Below are positions 9,417 to 18,610 of a DNA stretch of 64,000 nucleotides, piece by piece. The stretch is from positions 102,078 to 166,077 of the forward strand of contig JALUYI010000042.1 in assembly GCA_027013095.1 (NCBI GenBank), written 5' to 3'. The translations under genes were made by a program, and so were the position numbers. Origin of the DNA: Paracoccaceae bacterium (GTDB lineage: Bacteria > Pseudomonadota > Alphaproteobacteria > Rhodobacterales > Rhodobacteraceae). Within the stretch, counting starts at the first letter, position 1; every line of letters starts with the position of its first letter. Below the pieces are notes generated by a model. The model saw only the letters and a list, made by a program, of their open reading frames with translations, was not told the origin of the DNA and searched no databases.

Positions 9417-10949
9417 CTAGAGGGGAATGTTGTCGTGCTTTTTCCACGGGTTCTCCATCCGCTTGCCGCGCAGGCTGGCAAAGGCCCGGGCCACCCGTTT
9501 GCGGGTCGCATGGGGCATGATTACATCGTCGATAAATCCCTTTTCCGCTGCCACGAACGGATTGGCAAACCGGCCCTCGTATTCGGCGGTATGGGCGGCA
9601 ATCTTGTCGGCATCCCCAAGATCCTGACGATAGAGGATCTCGACCGCCCCCTTGGCCCCCATCACCGCAATCTGCGCCGTTGGCCAGGCATAGTTGAAAT
9701 CGCCCCGCAGATGTTTGGAGGCCATCACGTCATAGGCGCCACCATAGGCCTTGCGGGTGATCACCGTCACCTTAGGCACCGTCGCCTCGCCATAGGCAAA
9801 CAGCAGTTTTGCACCATGCTTGATGACGCCGCCATATTCCTGCGCCGTGCCGGGCAGAAAGCCGGGCACGTCAACCAGCGTCAGGATCGGAATGTCAAAT
9901 GCATCGCAAAAGCGCACGAACCGTGCCGCCTTGCGGCTGGCATCGATGTCCAAACACCCCGCCAGCACCAGCGGCTGGTTGGCAACAACCCCGACGCTGG
10001 CCCCCTCGAGCCGGATAAACCCGGTCAGGATATTGCCCGCAAAGGCGGCTTGCATCTCCAGAAAATCGCCCTCGTCAGCGATCTTTTTTACCAGTTCCCT
10101 CATATCATAGGGCTGGTTCGGGCTTTCCGGAACCAAGGTGTCCAGAGATGGCTCAAGCCGGGCGTTGTCGTCGAAAAAGGGCCTGACCGGCACGCCCGCG
10201 CGGTTGTTGAGCGGCAGGAAATCGAACAGGCGGCGAACCTCGGTCAGGGTCTCGATATCGTTGTCGAACGCCCCGTCGGCAACCGAGGATTTCGTCGTGT
10301 GGGTCTTGGCCCCGCCCAGTTCCTCGGCCGAGACGATCTCGTTGGTGACGGTCTTGACCACATCGGGACCGGTCACGAACATATAAGAACTGTCCCTGAC
10401 CATATAAATGAAATCGGTCATCGCCGGGCTATAGACCGCCCCACCGGCGCAAGGCCCCATGATGACGCTGATTTGCGGAACGACGCCGCTGGCAAGGATG
10501 TTCTTTTGAAAGACATCCGCATAGCCGCCAAGGCTGGCGACGCCTTCCTGAATACGGGCACCACCACTGTCATTCAGCCCGATCACGGGGGCGCCCGCCT
10601 TCATTGCCATGTCCATGATCTTGCAAATCTTCTCGGCGTGGGTTTCCGACAGCGAGCCGCCCAGAACGGTAAAGTCCTGACTGAACACATAGACCTGCCG
10701 CCCGTTGATCGTGCCCCAGCCGGTCACCACCCCGTCGCCTGGGATCTTGACCTTGTCCATGCCAAAATCGACGCAGCGATGCGCCTTGAACATATCGAAT
10801 TCTTCAAAGCTGTCCTCGTCAAGCAGCACTTCGATGCGCTCGCGCGCGGTCAGCTTGCCCTTTTTGTGCTGTGCATCGATACGCCTCTGCCCACCGCCAA
10901 GGCAGGCTTCGCTGCGGCGGCTTTCAAGCTCGCGCAAGATATTTTTCAT
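9417..10949 (-). CDS. pccB: Propionyl-CoA carboxylase beta subunit (carboxyltransferase)
   Basis: Transfers the carboxyl group from biotin to propionyl-CoA, giving methylmalonyl-CoA. The 510 residues match the family length; the start at 10949 gives [15 protein letters not shown]. Carboxyltransferase landmarks are the CoA-binding region [15 protein letters not shown], the oxyanion loops [13 protein letters not shown] and [15 protein letters not shown] in the first half, and [17 protein letters not shown] with [10 protein letters not shown] in the second. The gene is separated from pccA by three small genes and a terminator. A PccR-type binding box lies 86-105 bp upstream of the start, so expression is probably controlled by the regulator encoded at 13711. 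Confidence 0.97.
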   Translation of the reverse strand: MKNILRELESRRSEACLGGGQRRIDAQHKKGKLTARERIEVLLDEDSFEEFDMFKAHRCVDFGMDKVKIPGDGVVTGWGTINGRQVYVFSQDFTVLGGSLSETHAEKICKIMDMAMKAGAPVIGLNDSGGARIQEGVASLGGYADVFQKNILASGVVPQISVIMGPCAGGAVYSPAMTDFIYMVRDSSYMFVTGPDVVKTVTNEIVSAEELGGAKTHTTKSSVADGAFDNDIETLTEVRRLFDFLPLNNRAGVPVRPFFDDNARLEPSLDTLVPESPNQPYDMRELVKKIADEGDFLEMQAAFAGNILTGFIRLEGASVGVVANQPLVLAGCLDIDASRKAARFVRFCDAFDIPILTLVDVPGFLPGTAQEYGGVIKHGAKLLFAYGEATVPKVTVITRKAYGGAYDVMASKHLRGDFNYAWPTAQIAVMGAKGAVEILYRQDLGDADKIAAHTAEYEGRFANPFVAAEKGFIDDVIMPHATRKRVARAFASLRGKRMENPWKKHDNIPL

Positions 10950-11034
10950 GGACAGCCCCTTTGCCTTTCCAACCCGCATCGACAGGCCGCAGACTAGCCA
11001 ATTCCGCGGCACGGGAAAAGCAAAACATAGCATA

Positions 11035-11054
11035 TTTGCAAACCACTTTGCGAG
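11035..11054. promoter_or_regulatory. PccR-type operator upstream of pccB
   Basis: TTTGCAAA (11035-11042), spacer CCAC, TTTGCGAG (11047-11054). A third partial copy, TTTGCTAA, is at 11060-11067. The spacing matches the TTTGCAAA-N4-TTTGCAAA motif I remember for the short-chain acyl-CoA regulator PccR of Rhodobacter sphaeroides. A PccR homologue is encoded 2.7 kb away. The half-sites repeat every 12-13 bp, so they would face nearly the same side of the helix. Confidence 0.75.
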
Positions 11055-11110
11055 ATGTGTTTGCTAATTGAAAATCTGCGAATTATAGCCGCCGCGACAG
11101 CACCCTGCCC

Positions 11111-12226
11111 CTATTGCGCGGCGTGCATCACCACCATCGTTGACATCAGCAGCACAAAGATCGACAGCGTCAGGGTGGCCAGCCCGAAGGCCACTGCACG
11201 GTTGGGCTTTTCGACCTTGATCCACAGCTCTTCGGCGGTTTGGGGTTGGGCCAACATTGCCGCCATGTTCGAGCCGCTCGCCATCGCCTTGTCACGGGCC
11301 ACGCGGCGGGTCTCGGATTCATTCCAGCCATAGATCGCCAGCATGATCGAAATGATCAGCATCATCGAGCCGGGCACCCAGATGACATAGCCGCCGATCT
11401 GCTCATCCATGAGGGGAGATTGGGAAAACAGGCGCCCATCGACGTCGTAGGCGGTATACCAGACGGCGCTCTTCAGCGCGGTTGCGGCCCCGATGGCGAT
11501 ATTGGAAAAGACGCTGAGCAGCAGGATGATCTGGCGCACGCCATAGCCCAGCGAGGCCGGCGGCAAACGCCGATCGAAAATGGCGTGAAAAAAGATCAAC
11601 CCAGCCAGCAGCATGGTCACATGCATGAGATAGTGCAGCGCCGGATTTTCCAGCGCGGCGTCGTGATAGGGCGGATATTCCCAGACCGCCAGCGACAGCA
11701 AAAAGATCAGAAAGACCGGCACCGGGCGGGCCAGAAGGCGCCCCAGCCCCTGCATCGCACCGTTGCCCGCAAGGGGGCGCACAACGCCGTGGCGCAACGC
11801 CTTTGGCAGACCTGCCATAAAGGTCGTGTCGGGTCCGGCCAGCATGATCAGCATCGGCCCGGCCATGCGCAGCAAGAGATGCTGGATCTGGTGCACCCAA
11901 AAGGCGCGCTCGGCAATCGGATCGACCGGCGATTCCAATGCCAGAAAGACCAGAGCCAGCCCGGCAAAGAACAGAAGATGCCGCCACCAGACCGGGGCGT
12001 TGCGTGCCCGCCAGCGGCGCCACATTCCGGTCAGGTAGATCAACGCAGCCAGCGCCGTCACAAGATAGATGTCGGCATCATAGCGCCAGGCCTGAAGGGC
12101 CGTTTTCTCGGGCAGCTCAACCCCGCCATCATGGGCTAGAACCACCGTCGGAAGCATCCAGAAGAGCAGCGCCGAAATAAACCGCCCGGGCCTCAGGCGC
12201 AACAATCGGCTGGCAATAACAGACAT
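11111..12226 (-). CDS. CtaG-like cytochrome c oxidase assembly factor (caa3_CtaG family)
   Basis: A polytopic inner-membrane protein of 371 residues with about eight hydrophobic helices. It has the family's histidine-containing segments VHQIQHLLLRMAGP and HYLMHVTMLLAGLIFFH, and PVDPIAERAF. Members of this family are linked to copper delivery or assembly of haem-copper oxidases; no oxidase genes are nearby. The ATG at 12226 follows AGGATG and starts MSVIASRLLRLRPG, a basic leader before the first helix; a longer frame upstream has no support. The 3' end is 161 bp before the pccB start. Its promoter region faces that of the exporter gene at 12405. Confidence 0.8.
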   Translation of the reverse strand: MSVIASRLLRLRPGRFISALLFWMLPTVVLAHDGGVELPEKTALQAWRYDADIYLVTALAALIYLTGMWRRWRARNAPVWWRHLLFFAGLALVFLALESPVDPIAERAFWVHQIQHLLLRMAGPMLIMLAGPDTTFMAGLPKALRHGVVRPLAGNGAMQGLGRLLARPVPVFLIFLLSLAVWEYPPYHDAALENPALHYLMHVTMLLAGLIFFHAIFDRRLPPASLGYGVRQIILLLSVFSNIAIGAATALKSAVWYTAYDVDGRLFSQSPLMDEQIGGYVIWVPGSMMLIISIMLAIYGWNESETRRVARDKAMASGSNMAAMLAQPQTAEELWIKVEKPNRAVAFGLATLTLSIFVLLMSTMVVMHAAQ

Positions 12227-12344
12227 CGCAAGATCATCCTTTCGTCGCCCCTCTAACCGCCCATGGGGGGCGCGGCAAGAGAACAGGTTGTCCCAGTGGC
12301 GCGGCGAATCGCCCGGTCGCGAAACCTGCCGGGCTGAAACCGAT

Positions 12345-12364
12345 GCCGCAAATTTTATTGCAAA
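12345..12364. promoter_or_regulatory. Second PccR-type box, in the ctaG/exporter intergenic region
   Basis: On the minus strand it reads TTTGCAAT, spacer AAAA, TTTGCGGC, the same two half-sites and 4-bp spacer as the pccB box. It lies 119 bp upstream of the CtaG-like gene and 41 bp upstream of the exporter gene. Functional assignment is inference from sequence similarity alone. Confidence 0.5.
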
Positions 12365-12404
12365 TGCAATGGACATCCCCGATCTGGCGACCTAAGCCTT
12401 TCTG

Positions 12405-13640
12405 ATGTCGCGCTTGCCAACGATCCGTTTTCTTGACCGCAGCACCCCGCCGCACATCCTTTCGCTGGTGCTGCTGGCGGGTCTGTCGGCGCTTTCGATG
12501 AATATCTTTCTGCCCTCGTTGCCCAACATGACCGCGTATTTCCACACCAATTACGCGCTGATGCAGTTGTCGGTCTCGCTCTATCTGGCGGTCACGGGGG
12601 TATTGCAGCTGATCATCGGGCCGGTCTCGGACCGCTATGGCCGCCGCCCGGTGATTCTGACCGGCGTTCTGGTTTTCCTGCTGGCGACACTGGGGTGCCT
12701 GCTATCCACCAGCGTCCAGATGTTTCTAGTCTTTCGCATGATTCAGGCGGCCATCGCCTCGGGGATTGCCCTGTCCCGCGCCATTGTGCGCGACATCGTC
12801 CCGGCCAACGAGGCGGCCAGCATGATCGGCTATGTCACCATGGGCATGTCGCTGGTCCCGATGATCGCGCCGGGAGTGGGCGGTTATCTGGACATGTGGT
12901 TCGGCTGGCAGGCCAATTTCAGCATCCTGCTGATCCTTGGTGCGCTGGTCTGGACGATCCTGTGGTTTGACCTTGGCGAGACGCACCGCACGCGCGCGGT
13001 CAGTTTCATGGCACAGGTGCGCGACTATCCCGAGTTGTTCAAGTCCCGCCGCTTTTGGGGATACGCACTAACGGCAGCCTTTGCCTCGGGCGCATTCTTT
13101 GCGTTTCTGGGCGGCGCGCCCTTCGTGGCCACCCACAGCTTTGGTCTGAACGCATCGCAGCTGGGGTTGTATTTCGGCATCGTTTCCATCGGCTACATGG
13201 CCGGAAATTACATCTCGGGGCGCTATTCGGTGCGGCTGGGGATCAACCGCATGATCCTTTATGGCACCATCGTCACCCTGCTGGGAATGAGCCTGTCCAC
13301 GGCCCTGATCTGGGGCGGGGCGATGGTTCCTCTGGCCTTTTTTGGGCCAATGCTGACGGTGGGACTGGGCAACGGCATGGTGCTGCCCAATTCCAACGCC
13401 GGGATGCTGTCGGTGCGCCCCAGTCTGGCGGGCAGCGCCTCGGGTCTGGGGGGCGCGATCATGCTGGGGGGCGGCGCCGGTCTGGCGGCAGTCACCGGCG
13501 CGCTGTTGACACCACAATCCGGACCCTATCCGCTGCTTTATCTGATGCTGGGAACCTCGGTTCTGGCCATGGTGACAATCCTTTATGTGATGCGGGTTGC
13601 GCGTCAGGCCGGACCGCTGGAGGATGGCGGGATCTCCTGA
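12405..13640 (+). CDS. Bcr/CflA-type major facilitator exporter
   Basis: A 12-helix major facilitator protein of 411 residues. The first-half signature loop VSDRYGRRPVILTGVLVF between helices 2 and 3 (about residues 79-96) and the opening FLPSLPNMTAYF are typical of the drug:H+ antiporter branch that includes Bcr and CflA. The substrate cannot be deduced. The gene lies directly upstream of pccR (70-bp gap), same strand, and has a PccR-like box in its promoter region, so it may belong to the short-chain acyl-CoA response rather than antibiotic efflux. Confidence 0.85.
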   Translation: MSRLPTIRFLDRSTPPHILSLVLLAGLSALSMNIFLPSLPNMTAYFHTNYALMQLSVSLYLAVTGVLQLIIGPVSDRYGRRPVILTGVLVFLLATLGCLLSTSVQMFLVFRMIQAAIASGIALSRAIVRDIVPANEAASMIGYVTMGMSLVPMIAPGVGGYLDMWFGWQANFSILLILGALVWTILWFDLGETHRTRAVSFMAQVRDYPELFKSRRFWGYALTAAFASGAFFAFLGGAPFVATHSFGLNASQLGLYFGIVSIGYMAGNYISGRYSVRLGINRMILYGTIVTLLGMSLSTALIWGGAMVPLAFFGPMLTVGLGNGMVLPNSNAGMLSVRPSLAGSASGLGGAIMLGGGAGLAAVTGALLTPQSGPYPLLYLMLGTSVLAMVTILYVMRVARQAGPLEDGGIS

Positions 13641-13650
13641 GATTTCTTGA

Positions 13651-13688
13651 TTTGCATGGCAATATTGCCTAGGTGCAAAGTTGCAAAC
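13651..13688. promoter_or_regulatory. Dyad with TTTGC half-sites upstream of pccR
   Basis: A perfect 12-bp palindrome GGCAATATTGCC (13658-13669) is flanked by inverted TTTGCA (13651-13656) and TGCAAA (13674-13679), with a further TTGCAAA at 13681-13687. It lies 23-60 bp before the pccR start, as expected of an autoregulatory operator. The half-site composition matches the pccB box, but the spacing differs. Confidence 0.5.
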
Positions 13689-13710
13689 AACAGAGACCGG
13701 AGCCCGACCC

Positions 13711-15114
13711 ATGGCGGTTCAGAAACTTTACGCAGGTGTCAAGCTGCGCGAGACACGCACCCGTCTGGGCCTGACGCAAAAGGATTTCGCCGCCAAGCTG
13801 GGGGTCTCGCTGCCCTATCTGAACCAGATGGAGAACAACCGCCGTCCGGTCTCGACCGGGGTAGTTCTGGCGCTGGCGCATGAGTTCGGCTTTGACGTCA
13901 CCGAGCTGTCAAGCGGCGACACCGAGCGGATCGTGACCGACATGCGCGAAGCGCTGGCCGACCCGATGTTTGCCGAGATCAGTCCACCACTGGCCGACCT
14001 GCGCCTGACCGCCAGCAATGCGCCGGCGCTGGCGCGGGCCTTTCTCGAGCTGCACCGGGCCTATCGGCAAAGCCACGAACGTCTGGCCTCGCTGGATGAC
14101 ATGCTGGGGCGCAGCGCCCGCAGCGATGCCCTGTCCCCGTGGGAAGAGGTCCGGGATTTCTTTCACTATTGCGACAATTATATCGACGCCGTGGATCGGG
14201 CCGCCGAACATTTTGCCGGCGGTCTAAACCTTGGCGGGCGGCAGGGGATTGCCCGGGTTGCCGATCACCTGAACCGGCGCGGCATCGCCACCCATATTAC
14301 CGACAGCGCCCCCTTGCGGCGGTATGATGCCGAGCGCAAAAGCCTGCTGATCTCGGCCCGCAGCCCGGTGGCGACGCAGATGTTCCAGATGCTGCACCAA
14401 TGTGCCCTGATCGACCACGCCGACCTGATGGAAGCAACGCTGGATCTGGCGCGGTTTCAGTCGGCCGATGCGCGAGCCATCTGCAAGATCGGGCTGGCCA
14501 ATTACTTTGCCGGGGCAGCGCTGTTGCCCTATCGTCAGTTTCTGTCAGCAGCGGTGGACACGCGCCACGATCTGGAGGTTCTGGCGGATCGGTTCGGCGC
14601 CTCTCTGGAGCAGGTGGCCCATCGTCTGTCCACCCTCCAACGCCCGGGGGCCAAGGGGGTGCCGTTCTTTTTCGTGCGCGTCGATCAGGCTGGTACCATT
14701 ACCAAGCGCCACTCGGCCACGCGGCTGCAATTTGCCCGTTTTGGCGGCGCCTGCCCGCTGTGGAATGTGCATCAGGCCTTCGAGACGCCGGGGCGGTTCC
14801 TGCGGCAACTGGCCGAGACCCCGGATGGCGTGCGCTATTTCTGTCTGGCGCGGGATATCAGCAAATCGGGCGGCAGTTTTCGCGCCCCGATGCGTCGTCT
14901 CGCTATCGGGCTGGGCTGTGAGGTGGCCCACGCAAGCGCTCTTGTTTATGCCGACGATCTGGACGTCAGCAATGCGCAGGCCTATCAGCCAATCGGGATT
15001 TCCTGTCGTATTTGCGAGCGCGCCACATGCCATCAACGCTCGGTCCCGCCATTAGAGCGCGCCATCCGCGTCGATCATGACCAGCGCGACGTGCTGCCCT
15101 ATGAGATCGGTTAG
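13711..15114 (+). CDS. pccR: Short-chain fatty acyl-CoA regulator (ScfR family), PccR-like
   Basis: Transcriptional regulator of propionyl-CoA assimilation. It has 467 residues: an Xre-type helix-turn-helix at about 8-62 (RETRTRLGLTQKDFAAKLGV), an IrrE/ImmA-like central region, and a C-terminal domain of the DUF2083 type with a cysteine cluster (SCRICERATCHQ). This layout is that of PccR, MccR and RamB, which sense short-chain acyl-CoAs. I chose the ATG at 13711; a TTG 30 bp upstream falls inside the putative operator. Assignment to PccR rather than a sister regulator rests on the linkage to pccB, pccA and the mutase gene and on the matching box at 11035. Confidence 0.88.
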   Translation: MAVQKLYAGVKLRETRTRLGLTQKDFAAKLGVSLPYLNQMENNRRPVSTGVVLALAHEFGFDVTELSSGDTERIVTDMREALADPMFAEISPPLADLRLTASNAPALARAFLELHRAYRQSHERLASLDDMLGRSARSDALSPWEEVRDFFHYCDNYIDAVDRAAEHFAGGLNLGGRQGIARVADHLNRRGIATHITDSAPLRRYDAERKSLLISARSPVATQMFQMLHQCALIDHADLMEATLDLARFQSADARAICKIGLANYFAGAALLPYRQFLSAAVDTRHDLEVLADRFGASLEQVAHRLSTLQRPGAKGVPFFFVRVDQAGTITKRHSATRLQFARFGGACPLWNVHQAFETPGRFLRQLAETPDGVRYFCLARDISKSGGSFRAPMRRLAIGLGCEVAHASALVYADDLDVSNAQAYQPIGISCRICERATCHQRSVPPLERAIRVDHDQRDVLPYEIG

Positions 15115-15134
15115 GGGATAAATGGGCCTACGCC

Positions 15135-16823
15135 CTAACGCTGCGCGGTTTTCCAGCGTGGGCTGATCCAGGGCGGGCGGGGGTCCGCGGGCAGCGGGGT
15201 GCGGCCAAGGATATGATCGCTGGCCTTCTCGCCAATCATGATCGACGGCGCGTTGATATTGCCATTGGTGATGCGCGGGAAAATCGAGCTGTCAGCGACC
15301 CGCAGCCCCTTGACTCCGATCACGCGGCATTCCGGATCCACCACCGCCAGCGGATCGTCGGGGGCACCCATCTTGCAGGTGCCGCAGGGATGAAAGGCGC
15401 TTTCGGCATTGTCACGGATGAACGCGTCAAGCTCGGCATCGCTGTTGAGGTGGCGGCCGGGCTGGATCTCGGCCCCGGCGTAGGGTTTGAAGGCCGTTTG
15501 GGCGAAAATCTCGCGGGTCAGACGGATCGCGGTGCGAAAATCGCGCCAGTCCTCGGGCTGGCTCATGTAATTGAAGCGGATCACCGGCGGGGCGGCGGGA
15601 TCGGCGCTGGCCAGTGTCACGGCACCGCGCGAGGCCGAGCGCATCGGGCCAACGTGGGCCTGAAACCCGTGCCCCTCGGCCGCCGCCTTGCCGTCGTAGC
15701 GGATCGCCATAGGCAGAAAATGAAACTGGATGTCGGGATATTCGACCCCCTTGGCCGAGCGGATAAAACCGGCGCTTTCGAACTGGTTGCTGCTGCCAAG
15801 GCCGGATTTGGTCAGCAGCCATTGTGCGCCGATCAGCGCCTTGGACCAGAGGTTCCAGTGTTTGTAAAGAGTGATCGGTTGCAGGCTGGCATACTGGATA
15901 TAAAGTTCAAGGTGATCCTGCAAATTCTGTCCGACGCCGGGACGCGCGGCGATGACCTCGATTCCCTCAGCGCGGAGCTGCCCTGCCGGGCCGATCCCTG
16001 AAAGCATCAGGAGTTTGGGTGAGTTGAAGGCGCTGGCAGAAATGATGATCTCGCGGTGCGCCGTCAGGGTCCGGGTCCGTCCGTGGCAGAGGATTTCCAC
16101 TGCCACCGCGCGACGCTGGCGGATCACCACGCGCTTTGCCAACCCCCTTAGCAGCCGGACATTGGGGCGCTTCAACGCAGGGTGCAGATAGGCGCTGGCC
16201 GCGGACCATCGCCGACCTTTCCAGATAGTCTGCTCCATGGGGCCAAAGCCCTCCTGCTTTTCGCCGTTATAGTCGGGCGTCACCTCATAGCCGGCCTCGG
16301 CACCGGCGCGCACAAAGGCGGCGTAGAGCGGGTTTCGCCGCGGCCCCCGGATGACATGGAGTGGACCGTCAGAGCCGCGCCAGAGAGCCCCGCCCTTCCC
16401 GGCCCCGATCCGCGCGTCCGGGGCGGGGTCGCCGTGCCAGTGCTCCATGCGCCGGAAATAGGGCAAAACATCGCGATAGGCCCAGCCGCGTGCGCCCGAG
16501 GCGGCCCAATGGTCGAAATCGCGCGCATGGCCGCGCACATAAACCATCCCGTTGATACTGGAGGAGCCGCCGATCACCTTGCCCCGGGGCGCAGCCAGAC
16601 GGCGATTGCCGAGATGCGGCTCGGGCGCGGTCTGAAAACCCCAGTCATAATGGCGCATGTTCATCGGATAGCTGAGGGCAGCGGGCATCTGGATGAACGG
16701 CCCGGCGTCCGAGCCGCCGTATTCGACCACCAGAACGCGGTTTTTGCCGTCCTCCGACAGGCGCGCGGCCAATGCACAGCCGGCGCTGCCCGCCCCGATG
16801 ATGATGAAATCGGCCTCGGTCAT
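15135..16823 (-). CDS. betA: Choline dehydrogenase (GMC oxidoreductase)
   Basis: FAD-dependent oxidation of choline to betaine aldehyde, the first step of glycine betaine formation. It has 562 residues. The FAD-binding motif [18 protein letters not shown] is at the N-terminus, the GMC signature [19 protein letters not shown] near residues 80-98, and the C-terminal catalytic block with [12 protein letters not shown] and the [17 protein letters not shown] segment. The start overlaps the betI stop by 4 bp (ATGA), so the genes form a coupled operon. No betaine aldehyde dehydrogenase (betB) or choline transporter gene is adjacent, so the pathway must be completed elsewhere. Confidence 0.92.
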   Translation of the reverse strand: MTEADFIIIGAGSAGCALAARLSEDGKNRVLVVEYGGSDAGPFIQMPAALSYPMNMRHYDWGFQTAPEPHLGNRRLAAPRGKVIGGSSSINGMVYVRGHARDFDHWAASGARGWAYRDVLPYFRRMEHWHGDPAPDARIGAGKGGALWRGSDGPLHVIRGPRRNPLYAAFVRAGAEAGYEVTPDYNGEKQEGFGPMEQTIWKGRRWSAASAYLHPALKRPNVRLLRGLAKRVVIRQRRAVAVEILCHGRTRTLTAHREIIISASAFNSPKLLMLSGIGPAGQLRAEGIEVIAARPGVGQNLQDHLELYIQYASLQPITLYKHWNLWSKALIGAQWLLTKSGLGSSNQFESAGFIRSAKGVEYPDIQFHFLPMAIRYDGKAAAEGHGFQAHVGPMRSASRGAVTLASADPAAPPVIRFNYMSQPEDWRDFRTAIRLTREIFAQTAFKPYAGAEIQPGRHLNSDAELDAFIRDNAESAFHPCGTCKMGAPDDPLAVVDPECRVIGVKGLRVADSSIFPRITNGNINAPSIMIGEKASDHILGRTPLPADPRPPWISPRWKTAQR

Positions 16824-17455
16824 TGGCGGCTCGGGCCTTGAGGTGACGGGGCGCTCATTTTGACTGCACCGTGACTGACGTCGCCCAGCTTCAGGTCGAG
16901 ATAATCCCAGACCAGACCCATCGTCTGAAAGCGGTCCAGCGGGTTCTTGCGCAGGGCCTGCCGGATATAAAGCCCGTCAATCAGGGCGGCAACCGCAGCG
17001 GCAATCAGCTGGGCATTGGCGGGGTTTATCAGCTGTTTCAGATTGAACACGAGGTTCGAGTGCAGGCGCCTTGTGTAGATCCTGAGCAGGCGGCGCGCGC
17101 CGGGATTTTTCTGGGCCTGCACATAAAAGGACAGCCACGACGAAATCACCTCGGGTTGGAACTCATCCGCATCAAAACTGGCGGCAATAATGGCGTTCAG
17201 GCGCTCACGCGGGGTCCCGGCCTCGTGCAGTTCAGCGCGGACACGATCTCCGAAACTTTTCAGGATATGGGCCATCGCGGCCAGAAATATCCGGTCTTTC
17301 GAGCCGAAATAGTGATGCGCAAGCGCGCTGGACATGCCGGCGCGGCGGGCAATCTGGCTGACGGTGACATCAAGCGAGCCCGCCTGACCGATCTCGGCAA
17401 TCGTTGCCTTGACCAGAGCGGCCTTGCGCAGGGGTTCCATTCCAAGTTTGGGCAT
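16820..17455 (-). CDS. betI: Choline-responsive TetR-type repressor BetI
   Basis: DNA-binding repressor of choline-betaine genes, 211 residues from the ATG at 17455 ([19 protein letters not shown]). The TetR helix-turn-helix covers about residues 28-50 ([28 protein letters not shown]), a very BetI-like recognition helix. The rest is helical ligand-binding domain. The frame extends 20 codons upstream, but those would run through the palindromic operator. It is the first gene of a betI-betA operon whose operator lies 39 bp upstream of the start, implying autorepression relieved by choline. Confidence 0.92.
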   Translation of the reverse strand: MPKLGMEPLRKAALVKATIAEIGQAGSLDVTVSQIARRAGMSSALAHHYFGSKDRIFLAAMAHILKSFGDRVRAELHEAGTPRERLNAIIAASFDADEFQPEVISSWLSFYVQAQKNPGARRLLRIYTRRLHSNLVFNLKQLINPANAQLIAAAVAALIDGLYIRQALRKNPLDRFQTMGLVWDYLDLKLGDVSHGAVKMSAPSPQGPSRQ

Positions 17456-17493
17456 GAGTCCTCGATCTTGCGGGTTTTGCTCTTTCTGGCCGG

Positions 17494-17517
17494 TCTTGAT
17501 TGACTCGTCAATCAAGA
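17494..17517. promoter_or_regulatory. BetI operator
   Basis: A perfect inverted repeat with 10-bp arms TCTTGATTGA (17494-17503) and TCAATCAAGA (17508-17517) separated by CTCG. The ATTGA/TCAAT core is that of known BetI sites. It lies directly upstream of betI. Confidence 0.8.
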
Positions 17518-17597
17518 AACGCCGCAGACGGCGGAAGAGGGACAGCCAGGAGCCATCTGTGCCAAAAAAAGGGGAAGAGAAGGCGAGCCAACCGCCT

Positions 17598-18515
17598 CTA
17601 TTTCATCGCCGCCGCCGGAGGGGTTGCGGCACGGCGCGAGATCACCCATTCGCGGTAGGAGATGAAACTGACCGAGGTGATGACCACGCCGCCACCCAGC
17701 AGCACCCAGATGTCCACCGGCTCATCAAAAACCAGAGCGCCAAGGGCCGTTGCCCAGACCAGTTGCAAAAAGGTGACGGGCTGCGTCACCATCAGCGGCG
17801 CGGCATGCAGCGCCTTGGTCATGGTGAAATGGCCGAGTGTTGCAAACACCGCAACCACGCCCAGCCACAGAACCGCGGACAGCGCCGGCGGCTGCCATAC
17901 CGCGATTGCAAAGGGCGCGAGGCCAAGCGTGACAAAGGCCGAGAGCATGGCCACCACCAGAGTCGGATCCTCTTTCATGCTCAGGCTTTTGGCAATCAGG
18001 TAGGAGACCGCAAACAGCGGCGCCGAGATCACCTGTGCCATCTGCCCGGCGTTGATATGCTGAATCCCGGGACGCAGGATGATCATGGCGCCGACAAAGG
18101 CCAGAAAGATCGCGATCATCCGGCGTGCGGCCATGCGCTCGCCAAAAAAGATGGCGCCGCCGATGGTGATATAGATGGGCGAGGTATAGCCGATCGCCGT
18201 AACCTCGGCGATGGGGATGTTGGCCATCGCATAGAACCACAGGATCACCCCCAAAGCGTGCGAAAACCCACGCACCGAGAACACCGCCAGCGTTTTGATA
18301 TCAATGCCCTTTTTTATGCTGCGCAGCAGAAACGGGGACATCAAAAACAGGCCAAAGACATAGCGCAGAAAGGCCGCCTCGGCGGCCGGCAGATCACGGC
18401 CGATGTAACGCACGACCCCGGTAACCGCGACAAACAGCACGCCGGTCAGCACCATCCAGGCGATGCCCACCCAGGGAGCGCCGGTTTCGGGTATGGCTGT
18501 GTGTGGTTGCGCCAT
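17598..18515 (-). CDS. EamA-family (DMT) transporter
   Basis: A 305-residue drug/metabolite transporter with ten predicted helices in two EamA repeats (about residues 15-145 and 160-290). The typical end-of-first-repeat glutamate/proline segment is GYTSPIYITIGGAIFFGER. The second repeat ends with GALVFDEPVDIWVLLGGGVV. The substrate is unknown; relatives export or import small metabolites. The ATG at 18515 follows AGGCAAAG. An 8-bp-arm inverted repeat lies immediately upstream (18524-18545), which suggests control by a DNA-binding protein. The gene lies upstream of, and on the same strand as, betI. Confidence 0.85.
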   Translation of the reverse strand: MAQPHTAIPETGAPWVGIAWMVLTGVLFVAVTGVVRYIGRDLPAAEAAFLRYVFGLFLMSPFLLRSIKKGIDIKTLAVFSVRGFSHALGVILWFYAMANIPIAEVTAIGYTSPIYITIGGAIFFGERMAARRMIAIFLAFVGAMIILRPGIQHINAGQMAQVISAPLFAVSYLIAKSLSMKEDPTLVVAMLSAFVTLGLAPFAIAVWQPPALSAVLWLGVVAVFATLGHFTMTKALHAAPLMVTQPVTFLQLVWATALGALVFDEPVDIWVLLGGGVVITSVSFISYREWVISRRAATPPAAAMK

Positions 18516-18523
18516 GCTTTGCC

Positions 18524-18545
18524 TGACATACCGTTGCGTATGTCA
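18524..18545. promoter_or_regulatory. Inverted repeat just upstream of the EamA gene at 17598
   Basis: Arms TGACATAC (18524-18531) and GTATGTCA (18538-18545) are perfect and separated by CGTTGC. The near end is 9 bp from the start codon, so it could be an operator overlapping the transcription start, or a hairpin in the leader near the ribosome-binding site. Confidence 0.5.
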
Positions 18546-18610
18546 CTGACCCAAGCGCAGATTGCCCCGCCCCACAAGCAAAATCGTCATCGCAGGGCAG
18601 GAACGGTGCG

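Noticed and set aside
13681..13710. Upstream TTG start for pccR
   Set aside because: It lies inside the TTGCAAA element and lacks a ribosome-binding site; the ATG at 13711 fits the family N-terminus.
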